Source: Actinomyces glycerinitolerans
GTDB lineage: Bacteria > Actinomycetota > Actinomycetes > Actinomycetales > Actinomycetaceae
Direction: 5' to 3'
DNA length: 64,000 nt
NCBI RefSeq assembly: GCF_900098745.1
Contig: NZ_FQTT01000014.1
Coordinates: 186,001-250,000 of the forward strand
Shown here in pieces: positions 17,618 through 25,911 of this stretch. The notes under the pieces were generated by a model that saw only the letters and a program-made list of their open reading frames with translations, made no database searches and was not told the origin of the DNA. The translations under genes and the position numbers were made by a program. Position 1 is the first letter of the stretch. Each line of letters begins with the position of its first letter.

Positions 17618-18829
17618 ATGCAAAACACCTTGGCCACCACTGCGGCGGGTGCCCGCCCACGCGTGATGCTGGTGTACGGAACCCGGCCCGAGGCCATCAA
17701 GATGGCCCCACTGGTGCGCGCCCTGCAGCACGACGAGCGTTTCGAGCCGGTAGTCGTCGTCACCGGCCAGCATCGCGAAATGCTCGATCAGGTCAATGAC
17801 TTCTTCGGCATCATCCCGAACGTGGATCTCGACATCCACCGCCCCGGCCAGAGCCTGACGCAGGTAACCGTGGGGACACTGGAGGGGGTGGAGCGCGCCA
17901 TTGAGCAGCTCAGCCCCGATCTGTTGGCGGTCCAGGGAGACACCACCTCCGCATTCGCCGCCGGCTTGGCGGGGTTCTACCACCAGGTGCCGGTGGCGCA
18001 TGTGGAGGCCGGGCTGCGCACCGGATCCATCGCCTCCCCATACCCCGAGGAGGCCAACCGGCGGCTGCTGACACGGGTTGCCTCCCTGCACCTGTGCCCT
18101 ACCGCGCTTGCCCGCGAAAACCTGCTGCGGGAGAACACCGATCCCGCAGACGTCGTAGTCACCGGCAACACCGTCATTGATGCATTACTGGACGCCGTGG
18201 CCAGGCCGGTGCCGTTCACTGATCCCGCCCTGGCTGATGCCACGGCCGATACCAGTCGACGAGTGGTGCTGGTGACCGCGCACCGCCGTGAGTCATGGGG
18301 GTCGCCGATGCAGGCAATAGGTCGCGCGGTCGCCCGCGTGGCACGCGCGCACCCCGACGACCTCATCGTGCTGCCCGCCCACCGCAACCCCAAGGTGCGG
18401 GCGGCAATCCTGCCGCATATCGAGGGATTGGACAATGTGGTCGTCACCGAGCCGCTTGAATATGGGCAGTTCTGCACTCTCATGAACCGTGCCCACCTGG
18501 TGCTCACCGATTCCGGTGGTGTGCAGGAGGAGGCGCCGGCCCTGTCCAAGCCGGTCCTAGTCATGCGGGAGAACACCGAGCGCCCGGAGGCCGTCAGCTT
18601 CGGGGTGGCCCGACTCGTCGGCACCGACGAGGAGACGATTGTCGAAGCGGTCGGCACCCTGCTGGACGACGCCGATGCTCACGCGCGCATGGCGAATGCC
18701 GCCAACCCGTACGGCGATGGGCGGGCGTGCGCCCGCGTCATCGCCGCCATGGCAGCGTTGGCCGGTGTGGGCGAGCGTGTGTCGGACTTCACCCCTGAAA
18801 GAAACATTCCCATCACCAAGGAGAACTGA
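17618..18829 (+). CDS. wecB: UDP-N-acetylglucosamine 2-epimerase (non-hydrolysing)
   Basis: A 403-residue enzyme that interconverts UDP-GlcNAc and UDP-ManNAc. Signature segments are VYGTRPEAIKMAPL, VVTGQHREML, VQGDTTSAFA, HVEAGLRTG, YPEEANRR, VTAHRRESWG and LTDSGGVQEEAP with the catalytic Asp, Glu and His positions intact. ATG 17618 follows GAGGAG; an upstream in-frame ATG at 17597 lacks one. The gene lies inside the exopolysaccharide cluster and ends directly against the GTG of the next gene. It would supply a ManNAc-type donor to the GT2 synthase or to a wall polymer. Confidence 0.94.
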   Translation: MQNTLATTAAGARPRVMLVYGTRPEAIKMAPLVRALQHDERFEPVVVVTGQHREMLDQVNDFFGIIPNVDLDIHRPGQSLTQVTVGTLEGVERAIEQLSPDLLAVQGDTTSAFAAGLAGFYHQVPVAHVEAGLRTGSIASPYPEEANRRLLTRVASLHLCPTALARENLLRENTDPADVVVTGNTVIDALLDAVARPVPFTDPALADATADTSRRVVLVTAHRRESWGSPMQAIGRAVARVARAHPDDLIVLPAHRNPKVRAAILPHIEGLDNVVVTEPLEYGQFCTLMNRAHLVLTDSGGVQEEAPALSKPVLVMRENTERPEAVSFGVARLVGTDEETIVEAVGTLLDDADAHARMANAANPYGDGRACARVIAAMAALAGVGERVSDFTPERNIPITKEN

Positions 18830-20740
18830 GTGCTTCCCAGATTCCTGAATCGGCGCCGCAGCACCGTCCTCGGCCTGATGCTGGTGGCAGCCCTGCTGGT
18901 ACCAGCCACCACTGGCCCCGCCGTGACCGCCGTAGCGGCCGAGACCGAACCTGCCATAATCCCGGTCGACATCACCCAGGAGGCGGCGGTCGAGGCGCCG
19001 CCGGAGCCCGTGGCGGCCGCCGACCAGACTCTGCCGCTGGTGGCCGCAGGCGTCGTCGACGAGGCGGAGCTAGCCCGGCCGGTCAAGGCCGCCGACGCGG
19101 ACGCCGAGATACGCGACCTGCCGGCCAACGTCGCCCTGCCGGCGTCGGCACGCACATTCTCAACCGAACAGGCCGGCCCGGCCCGCACTCTGGTGCTGTT
19201 CGACTCGACCGGTGAGTACGCGCACCTGGGCGAGTACTACGCTTTAGGCATGGGCATGCTGGCCTCTCACTCGGGCACGGTGACGGCCATGCCGGTGACC
19301 GACTATGTCGCCGGCCTGGCCGGCTCTTTCACGGCGGTCATCTATTCCGGATCCACTTATGACGAGCCGTTGCCCCGGGCCTTCATCGAGGACGTCCTCA
19401 CCGGTGACGTGCCCGTGCTGTGGTCCGGCTTCAACATCTGGCAGCTGGCAGCCGACACCCAGGATCGCGCCACCTTCACCACCCGGTATGGCTGGGACGC
19501 GGCCAGTTCGTACATAGACTCCACCGACACTGTCACCAGCATCGCCTACAACGGGCAGAATCTAGCCCGCAACGCCCTCAACACCGGCGGCATCCTCGCC
19601 CCCCGGATCACCAACCCGGAGCAGGTCACAGTCCTGGGGGCCGCCAACTGCTCCGACGCGGCGGGCACGGCGACCGACTGCGCGTCCATTGCGCAGTCGA
19701 CCGGCAGCTCCTTCCCGTGGGCACTGAAGTCCGGAAACCTCACCTACATCGGCGAGATCCCCCTGTCCTACCTCTCGGAGCGAGACCGCTACCTGGCCGC
19801 CGCAGACATCGTGCTCGACATCCTCCAACCCGGGGCGGCCACCATCCGGCAGGCGGCTGTACGCATCGAGGATGTCAGCCCCGCCACGACGGGCACTGAG
19901 CTGCGCACCATCGTCGACTACCTGGTCGGGGCGGGGGTCCCGTTCCAGATCGCCGTCGTGCCCGTGTACACCGACCCGGGCGGGGTCTACAACGACTCGG
20001 TCCCCGAAACCATCACCCTGGCGGACAATCCGGAATTGGTCGAAGTGCTTGCCTACGCCGTCGCCAATGGCGGCACTTTGATCCAGCACGGCACCTGCCA
20101 CCAGTTCTCCGACTTGAGCAACCCGTACAACGCGGTGAGCACGGACGACTTCGAGTTCATCCGCTCCTGGTGCACCGACTCAAACGACAACACCGCGCCG
20201 GCGGTTGCCTGCGCCAACGACTCCTGGGTACAGATCGGCGGCGACCTGCCCGGCACCGGCACCGCCTGGGCCACCCAGCGGGTGCTGGAGGGCAGAGCCG
20301 TCTTCACCCAGGTCGGTCTGCCCGAGCCGACGGTATTCGAAACGCCCCACTACGCGGCCACGGCCGCCGCCTACAACGGCATTAATCAGGTCTATCAGGT
20401 GCGCTACGAGCGCGAGCTCCTGCACGCCGGCCTACTGACCGGCGGAACCGGCGGAAGCTTCGACTACTTCGGGCAGTTCTTCCCCTACGCCGTCAATGAC
20501 CCCTACGGCAGCCATGTGCTGCCGGAGAACCTGGGCAATGTGGAACTGGAGTCCTACAACCAGCACCCGCCGCGCCTGCCCGCGGACATCGTGGCCGCGG
20601 CGCACGCGAACCTGGTGAACACCCACGCCACAGCCAGCTTCTTCTTCCACCCCTACTACGACGTCTCGCTCTTGCAGGAGATCGTCGAGGGCGTCCGCGC
20701 GGAGGGCTATACCTTCGTACCCGCCACCGAACTGAGATGA
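18830..20740 (+). CDS. Secreted DUF2334 polysaccharide deacetylase-like protein
   Basis: A 636-residue exported protein. An N-terminal signal sequence (hydrophobic at about 13-35) is followed by an Ala/Glu/Pro-rich linker, an alpha/beta domain resembling a glutamine-amidotransferase or ThuA-like fold (TLVLFDSTGEYAHLGEYYAL), and a DUF2334 domain with IEDVSP near 346 and LIQHGTCHQF near 418, a divergent form of the polysaccharide deacetylase metal site. A late FFFHPYYD carries another conserved His. Start GTG 18830 follows directly on the epimerase stop with GGAG upstream. Likely role: deacetylating the extracellular polymer, as PgaB, IcaB or PelA do in their systems. Confidence 0.75.
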   Translation: MLPRFLNRRRSTVLGLMLVAALLVPATTGPAVTAVAAETEPAIIPVDITQEAAVEAPPEPVAAADQTLPLVAAGVVDEAELARPVKAADADAEIRDLPANVALPASARTFSTEQAGPARTLVLFDSTGEYAHLGEYYALGMGMLASHSGTVTAMPVTDYVAGLAGSFTAVIYSGSTYDEPLPRAFIEDVLTGDVPVLWSGFNIWQLAADTQDRATFTTRYGWDAASSYIDSTDTVTSIAYNGQNLARNALNTGGILAPRITNPEQVTVLGAANCSDAAGTATDCASIAQSTGSSFPWALKSGNLTYIGEIPLSYLSERDRYLAAADIVLDILQPGAATIRQAAVRIEDVSPATTGTELRTIVDYLVGAGVPFQIAVVPVYTDPGGVYNDSVPETITLADNPELVEVLAYAVANGGTLIQHGTCHQFSDLSNPYNAVSTDDFEFIRSWCTDSNDNTAPAVACANDSWVQIGGDLPGTGTAWATQRVLEGRAVFTQVGLPEPTVFETPHYAATAAAYNGINQVYQVRYERELLHAGLLTGGTGGSFDYFGQFFPYAVNDPYGSHVLPENLGNVELESYNQHPPRLPADIVAAAHANLVNTHATASFFFHPYYDVSLLQEIVEGVRAEGYTFVPATELR

Positions 20741-20752
20741 CACGGACCGCAG

Positions 20753-22405
20753 ATGACTGCCGGAGATGATGGCGTCCGCGACGGCCCCGGGAACCGCGAC
20801 ACCGACGGTTCCCGGGAGCCGGCGCGGCGGCCACCGCTGAGCCGGCGCCGCGTCATCGGCCTGTTCATAGCCGCCGCAGCCACCATTGTTGCGGCGGTCC
20901 TGGCGCGCGTGCGACAACTGGCGGCGCCCCGAGACCCCACCGCACCGACCGGCTCCACCTGGGGCACGGGCGGCCTGGTGTTGCTTGATATCGCCGGGGC
21001 CGACGGCGAGCTGCTGGACTTCGACGGTGTGCTGGAGGTGCAGACCAACGGGGGCGGCGAGGACGCTCGCGACGACGCCCTGCTCGACGCCGAAACGCTT
21101 GAACTCATCGAACTGGCGCCCCTGCAAAGGCACGCCGAGGCCAGCGCTGCTGTCCAACTGCCCGCAGGGCGCACCGCTTGCCTGAATCTGTCCTGGCCGA
21201 CTAGTCACGGCTACTCGGCGCTGTTGGTGGACCTGCCCGGCCCCGGGCACTATGCCCTGGCCGAGCTCGCCGCCCGCGGCCTGCACGAGGCGCAGGAGGA
21301 TGTCCAGACGCGGATGCGGGCCACCGGCAGTGAGGCGCGGGAGGTGGACGTGCTCCGCACCCGGACCGCCCGGGCCTTGCAGGAGTGCGATGCCGCGGCG
21401 GCCCCCGCCGAGCGCGCCATCAGTGCCAACTCCGCCCTGGAGGCGGCAACCGCGGCACAACTCGCTCAGGACGAGGCCGCCTCCGGGCTGGGGCCCGAAG
21501 ACGCGATGTTGGGCGTGACTTTTACGGCTGCTCCTGCATCGGGACGGTCTGCACAGGCCGTGTCCCGCCTGGAAGGTGCGGGCCGGACGGTGCTGGTGCG
21601 GATCGTCGTCGAGGACACCGACGCGGTCGATGAGATGGACGGGTGGCGGCGGTGCGTCACCGAGCTGCACGAGGCAGGCGCCCAGGTCATGGTGCAGATC
21701 TGCGACTCCCAGGCACTCGTCGACTTTGACGAGGCCGCCTGGACGCGGCGGATCGCTGCGCTCATCGCCGCGTTCCCCGACGCCGACGCCTGGGAGATCG
21801 GCAACGAGCTCGCAGGGGAGTGGGCCGGCTCCGATGCCGTTGAACGGACCCTGCAGGCGGCCCGCGCCCTGGCTGCCGACCCGGCGACGGCCTCCGCCCC
21901 CCGGCTGCTCACCCTGTACTACCAGCTGGGGCAGGGCACGGCCACGGAGTCGGTCATGTCCTGGGCCGCGGCCAACCTGGGGGAGGAACTGACGGAGCTG
22001 ACCGACGTCGTGGGGCTGTCCGTCTACCCGCAGTGGCACCCTCTGGGTTCCGGCGCCCGGCGCGTCCTGGACGCTCTGGGACGGGTGGTGGGCGACAAGC
22101 GCACGGCGCTGACCGAGCTCGGATACGGCGCGGAGGATCTGAACGACGGGCCGTGGTGGTTCGGCTCGCCCGACGACGTCGAGGCCGGCCGGGCAGCGGT
22201 TGCCCGGCATCTCACGGCCGCCGCGCTTGGACAACCTCGCGCTTGGGCTGCGCCGCTGTGGTGGTACTACCTTCAGGACGAGGGGGTGATTGCCCCCGAC
22301 ACGCAGGACGCGCCGGGCCTGTCGGGGCAGGAAGACGGCGAGGACGGCTCCGGCGCGGTGGCGCAGGACCTGGTTGAGGCGGCGCGCATCGAGGCCTCCG
22401 ACTGA
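20753..22405 (+). CDS. Membrane-anchored putative clan GH-A glycosidase
   Basis: A 550-residue protein with a short cytoplasmic Arg-rich start, one membrane helix at about 34-52 and a long outside part. A helical region with many Ala/Glu residues (about 165-245) precedes a TIM-barrel-like domain. WEIGNELAGEW places Glu 352 at the acid/base position and TALTELGYG places Glu 455 at the nucleophile position, a spacing usual for clan GH-A hydrolases. The match is by motif only, so family number and substrate are unknown. As the last gene of the cluster it may trim or release the polymer. Confidence 0.65.
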   Translation: MTAGDDGVRDGPGNRDTDGSREPARRPPLSRRRVIGLFIAAAATIVAAVLARVRQLAAPRDPTAPTGSTWGTGGLVLLDIAGADGELLDFDGVLEVQTNGGGEDARDDALLDAETLELIELAPLQRHAEASAAVQLPAGRTACLNLSWPTSHGYSALLVDLPGPGHYALAELAARGLHEAQEDVQTRMRATGSEAREVDVLRTRTARALQECDAAAAPAERAISANSALEAATAAQLAQDEAASGLGPEDAMLGVTFTAAPASGRSAQAVSRLEGAGRTVLVRIVVEDTDAVDEMDGWRRCVTELHEAGAQVMVQICDSQALVDFDEAAWTRRIAALIAAFPDADAWEIGNELAGEWAGSDAVERTLQAARALAADPATASAPRLLTLYYQLGQGTATESVMSWAAANLGEELTELTDVVGLSVYPQWHPLGSGARRVLDALGRVVGDKRTALTELGYGAEDLNDGPWWFGSPDDVEAGRAAVARHLTAAALGQPRAWAAPLWWYYLQDEGVIAPDTQDAPGLSGQEDGEDGSGAVAQDLVEAARIEASD

Positions 22406-22469
22406 CTCCGGATGCCGATGCCGGGTCGGGCACTAGCCCCCAATAGGGCCACCGAGGCGACGGCCCGAC

Positions 22470-24782
22470 TCAGCGCTGTCCCAGAACCAGCGGGTGGACC
22501 GAGGCGGCGCCCGCCCGGCGCAGCAGCCGGGCAGCGACGGTGAGCGTCCAGCCGGAGTCGGTCCAGTCGTCCACCAGCACGACGGGGGTCCCCTTCAGGC
22601 GCGCCAGCGCGCGCGGGGACCAGTTCTCCAGCGTCAGGGACCCGGCGACCTCGGCCAGCCGGAAGGCGGACCCGACGTCGTGCCGCCCCGGCTCTCCGCG
22701 CACCCCGATGATCCCCAGCGGCACGGCCCCCAGGTGCCGGGCCACGGCATGCCCCAGGTGCCGCACGAGGTGTGGGCGCGTGCGTGAATCGACAATCACC
22801 ACGGCCAACTCACCCCTGGGCGCGTCCGTGTCGCCCTGCGCGGATCGGGGTCCCAGCTCGGCGGCGAGCCGATCGGCGACCTCCAGCGCGGGAGTGCGCA
22901 GGGCAGGCGGCACCTCGCCGTCGCTGGGCGATTCGAACAACTCGCGTAGGGACGCGGACACCCCCAGCCCGTCCAGGCGGCCGACGGCGAGCCCCGGCGT
23001 CGGCCGGTCGTCGTCGGGGATGGTGCCCTTGAGCGCGGGCAGGCCCAGCCGATCCATGCCGCTCGGCCAGCGCCTGCGCGGCTCGAGCACAACGCCCACC
23101 CGGGCCAGCGCCCGGCGGGCGGCGGCCACCTCCTGCTCGCCCGGGGCGCGCGGAAGATCCAGCCCGCCGCACAGGTCGCAGGCGCCGCAGCGCCAATCCT
23201 CGGTGAGTTCGGGATCGTCGAGCACACCGCGCAGGAAGGCCATGCGACATGCCGGCTCCGCCAGCGCCTCGTAGCGCTCCATGAGCTCCTGCTCCGCGTC
23301 CCGCGCCGCCTCCACCCGCGCGTAGCGCGCCGAGTCGTAGCGCCAGGCGACACCGGTGGTCTCCCAGCCGCCGCGCACCCGCCGTACCGCGCCGTCGACG
23401 TCGAGCACCTTGAGCATCGACTCCAGACGCGCGCGCCGCAGCGGCACCACGGCCTCAAGGGCATTGGTGCTCAGCGGCCCGCCCGCCTCCTCCAGCGCGG
23501 CCAGCACCTCGCGCACCGCATCCTCGGGCGGGAAGCCCTGTGCGCCGAACCAATTCCAGATCGCGCGGTCCTCGGGCCCCGGCAGCAGGATCACCTCGGC
23601 ACGCTCGACCCCGCGCCCCGCCCGGCCCACCTGTTGGTAGTAGGCCACCGGTGAACTCGGCGCCCCCATATGCACCACGAAGGCCAGGTCCGGCTTGTCG
23701 AAGCCCATGCCGAGCGCGCTGGTGGCCACCAGCGCCTTGATCCGGTTGTCCTTGAGCTCCTCCTCCAAGCGCTCCCGCTCCGCGGAATCCGTGCGCCCCG
23801 TGTAGGCGGCGACCTTCAATCCCGCCTCCTGCAACTGCGTGGCGACCTCGCCGGCCGCCGACACCGTCAGGCAGTACACGATTCCTGAGCCGGGTGTGTC
23901 CCGCAGGTAGTCGGTCAACCAGGCCAGGCGGCTGGCGGCATCCGGCAGGCGTCTCACCCCCAGGTGCAGGGAGTCGCGGGCGAGTGTCCCGCGCAGCACC
24001 AGCACCTCGTTCTCGGCTGCCGCACCGGCGGTCGCATTCCCCACCCCCGCCGGTGCGCCGAGCTGCTCGGCGACGTCGGCGCTGACTCGGGCATTCGCCG
24101 TCGCGGTGGTGGCCAGTACCGGCGTCCCCGGCGGCAGCTGCGCCAGCAGGGTACGAATACGTCGGTAGTCAGGGCGGAAGTCGTGTCCCCAGTCGGAGAT
24201 GCAGTGCGCCTCGTCGATCACGACCAGCCCGGCGTCGGCCGCCAGCTGTGGCAGCACTCCATCCCGGAAGGTCGGGTTGTTGAGACGCTCGGGGGACACC
24301 AGCAGTACGTCCACCTCCCCGCGCCGCACCTGCGCCTCGATCTCGGGCCACTGCGGGGCATTGACCGAGTTCATGGTCACGGCCCGGATGCCGGCGCGTC
24401 GGGCGGCCGCCACCTGGTCGCGCATCAGTGCCAGCAGCGGGGACACGATCACCGTGGCGCCGGCGCCCGTGCGGGCGCCGGCGGAGGGGATGGGAGCGCC
24501 CGGGCGCCAGTCGGCCCAGCCCTCACGCAACAGCACGGTGGCCACGAAGTAGACGGCGGACTTACCCCAGCCGGTCCGTTGCACCACCAGCGCCCGCCGC
24601 CGCTGCACCACCAGTGCCTCAATGGCGCGCCACTGGTCCGTGCGCAGGTGCGCGTCTGTCCGGCCGACCAGGTCGCGCAGCACCGCCTCGGCGCGCTCGC
24701 GGAGCGGCGTGGTTCCGGAGACGGGTGCGGACGGGGATGCGGCGGGCGTTCTGGTCGAGACTGGCCGGATCATGGTCCCCAC
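22470..24782 (-). CDS. RecQ-type DNA helicase fused to a phosphoribosyltransferase-like domain
   Basis: A 770-residue superfamily 2 helicase. Walker A is QRTGWGKSAVYF (Lys about 74), the DEAH box is at 190-193 and motif III is ATTATAN at 224-230. Helicase C motifs (STSALGMGFDKPDLAFVVH form, QQVGRAGRG) follow, then a RecQ zinc site formed by an upstream Cys and CGACDLC. The last about 120 residues contain VVLVDDWTDSGWT, a PRPP-binding loop of type I phosphoribosyltransferases. The fusion is known in actinobacteria but its second activity is not understood. Start is GTG 24782 or ATG 24773; neither has a normally spaced ribosome site. Confidence 0.86.
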   Translation of the reverse strand: MGTMIRPVSTRTPAASPSAPVSGTTPLRERAEAVLRDLVGRTDAHLRTDQWRAIEALVVQRRRALVVQRTGWGKSAVYFVATVLLREGWADWRPGAPIPSAGARTGAGATVIVSPLLALMRDQVAAARRAGIRAVTMNSVNAPQWPEIEAQVRRGEVDVLLVSPERLNNPTFRDGVLPQLAADAGLVVIDEAHCISDWGHDFRPDYRRIRTLLAQLPPGTPVLATTATANARVSADVAEQLGAPAGVGNATAGAAAENEVLVLRGTLARDSLHLGVRRLPDAASRLAWLTDYLRDTPGSGIVYCLTVSAAGEVATQLQEAGLKVAAYTGRTDSAERERLEEELKDNRIKALVATSALGMGFDKPDLAFVVHMGAPSSPVAYYQQVGRAGRGVERAEVILLPGPEDRAIWNWFGAQGFPPEDAVREVLAALEEAGGPLSTNALEAVVPLRRARLESMLKVLDVDGAVRRVRGGWETTGVAWRYDSARYARVEAARDAEQELMERYEALAEPACRMAFLRGVLDDPELTEDWRCGACDLCGGLDLPRAPGEQEVAAARRALARVGVVLEPRRRWPSGMDRLGLPALKGTIPDDDRPTPGLAVGRLDGLGVSASLRELFESPSDGEVPPALRTPALEVADRLAAELGPRSAQGDTDAPRGELAVVIVDSRTRPHLVRHLGHAVARHLGAVPLGIIGVRGEPGRHDVGSAFRLAEVAGSLTLENWSPRALARLKGTPVVLVDDWTDSGWTLTVAARLLRRAGAASVHPLVLGQR

Positions 24783-24877
24783 GCTAACCCGTCGCCCGCC
24801 GGCGGGGCCGTGCTCGCCACCGCCGGGAGGTTGTCTGCTGCAGGCGGGACAGTGTCGGAGAGAGGCATGTGACGCAC

Positions 24878-24899
24878 ATCCTACAGGCTCCTGTAGGAT
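24878..24899. promoter_or_regulatory. MarR operator 1: perfect 22-bp palindrome
   Basis: Two perfect 10-base arms (ATCCTACAGG and CCTGTAGGAT) around CT. It is centred 34 bp upstream of a second palindrome within the MarR promoter region, and its CTACAGG half-site recurs just before the MarR start codon. Confidence 0.7.
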
Positions 24900-24904
24900 A
24901 TCCC

Positions 24905-24933
24905 TTGCAGGGTTCGACAGGTACCTGTAACGT
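24905..24933 (+). promoter_or_regulatory. MarR-gene promoter with operator 2 in its spacer
   Basis: TTGCAG (24905-24910) and TAACGT (24928-24933) are spaced by 17 bases. The palindrome ACAGGTACCTGT (24917-24928) fills the second half of the spacer, so a bound repressor would exclude RNA polymerase. Confidence 0.6.
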
Positions 24934-24951
24934 GATCCTCGTCAGAATCCA

Positions 24952-24963
24952 ACAGGTACCCGT
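24952..24963. promoter_or_regulatory. MarR operator 3 (imperfect copy)
   Basis: ACAGGTACCCGT differs from operator 2 by one base and is centred 35 bp after it. A fourth half-site, CTACAGG at 24981-24987, overlaps the ribosome-binding site of the MarR gene. Confidence 0.5.
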
Positions 24964-24997
24964 CAGATCGGGTATCCATACTACAGGAGGAATTGTC

Positions 24998-25753
24998 ATG
25001 GATGACATCCGCACCAATCTGCATGAGCGGCTCCGCCGCTTCCAGTGGCTGAGCCGGCGTGACCACGCGAGCCGCCGCGCCGCGCACGGCCGCTTCGCCG
25101 ACACCAGCCGCGGTCAGGGGCGGGTCCTCGCGGCCCTGCGCCTGTCCAGCCCGATCCCCACCAAGGACCTGGCCTTCCTGCTCGGCGTGCGCCAGCAGTC
25201 GCTCAATGAACTGCTCAAGAAGCTGGAAGTCGACGGCCTCGTCGAGCGCGTACCCAGCGAGGAGGACCGCCGCATCATGCTGGTTCGACTCACGGACGCC
25301 GGCCGCGACGCGGAGATCGGCTCCCGCGACGAGGAGGACATTCTCGCCAGTCTGGATGATGAGGAGGCCGTCGCCTTCACCGCGACACTCGACAAGCTCA
25401 TCGCCGCGCTGGAGACCAAGCTCGGGGTCGACGCCGATGAAGACGCCGAGGACTGGATGCGCGGCGCCCGCAAGCGTCTGGGGGAAGAGCGCTTCGAGAA
25501 GATGATGCGCATGCGCGAGCAGGGCTTCGGCCCGGGCTTCGGGCCGGCCCCGTTCGAAGAGCCGGGCCGCGGCCGGCGCGGCGGGCACCGGGGCCATGGC
25601 GGGCATCACGGCGCTCCAGCGCGCCCGTCGGCCGAGGAACTCACCGAATCGGAAGAGCGCCGGTTCCGGCGCTCCATGCGCACACACGGGCGGGAAGCAC
25701 ACGGCGGGCAGACCGGCGCGCGCTCGCACCGGCAGGGCCGTGGACGGCACTGA
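24998..25753 (+). CDS. MarR-family regulator with basic His/Gly-rich tail
   Basis: A 251-residue regulator. Residues 30-110 form the winged helix: GQGRVLAALRL, then TKDLAFLLGVRQQSLNELLKKLEVDGLVERV as the recognition region and EEDRRIMLVRLTDAG as the wing. The C-terminal third is rich in Gly, His and Arg (RRGGHRGHGGHHG), which could bind metal or nucleic acid. ATG 24998 is preceded by a perfect AGGAGG; the frame upstream runs through the operator array and is not coding. Three or four operator-like sites cover the promoter, so strong autoregulation is expected. It may also control the divergent RecQ gene or a distant target. Confidence 0.88.
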   Translation: MDDIRTNLHERLRRFQWLSRRDHASRRAAHGRFADTSRGQGRVLAALRLSSPIPTKDLAFLLGVRQQSLNELLKKLEVDGLVERVPSEEDRRIMLVRLTDAGRDAEIGSRDEEDILASLDDEEAVAFTATLDKLIAALETKLGVDADEDAEDWMRGARKRLGEERFEKMMRMREQGFGPGFGPAPFEEPGRGRRGGHRGHGGHHGAPARPSAEELTESEERRFRRSMRTHGREAHGGQTGARSHRQGRGRH

Positions 25754-25803
25754 CACGCCGACGGAGCCGACAGGGCGAGAAGTCTTGATAGGGTGTGCAC
25801 ACA

Positions 25804-25905
25804 CCATCCAGAGCGGCTGAGAGACCTGGCTCGTCGACGCCGCAGCAACCACGCCGTCGGCATGCGTCCGGCGGTGCGGTGCTCCCGCCAGGACCGATGG
25901 AAGGA
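25804..25905 (+). ncRNA. SAM-binding riboswitch (S-box/SAM-IV clan)
   Basis: A closing stem CCATC/GATGG (25804-25808 with 25896-25900) encloses stem GCGGC/GCCGC (25813-25817 with 25839-25843), the conserved GCAGCAACC, a second stem CGCCG/CGGCG (25852-25856 with 25869-25873) and GGTGCT (25878-25883). The core GCTGAGAGA...GCAACC...GGTGCT is that of the SAM-I/SAM-IV superfamily. The closing stem ends directly before AAGGA of the next gene, so control is probably at translation start. The gene downstream is a methionine-synthase homologue, as expected. Confidence 0.82.
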
Positions 25906-25911
25906 CCTGAA

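Noticed and set aside
20432..22234. A 600-codon minus-strand frame opposite the membrane-anchored glycosidase gene
   Set aside because: Same antisense composition artefact; the plus-strand frame has a membrane helix and catalytic-type motifs.
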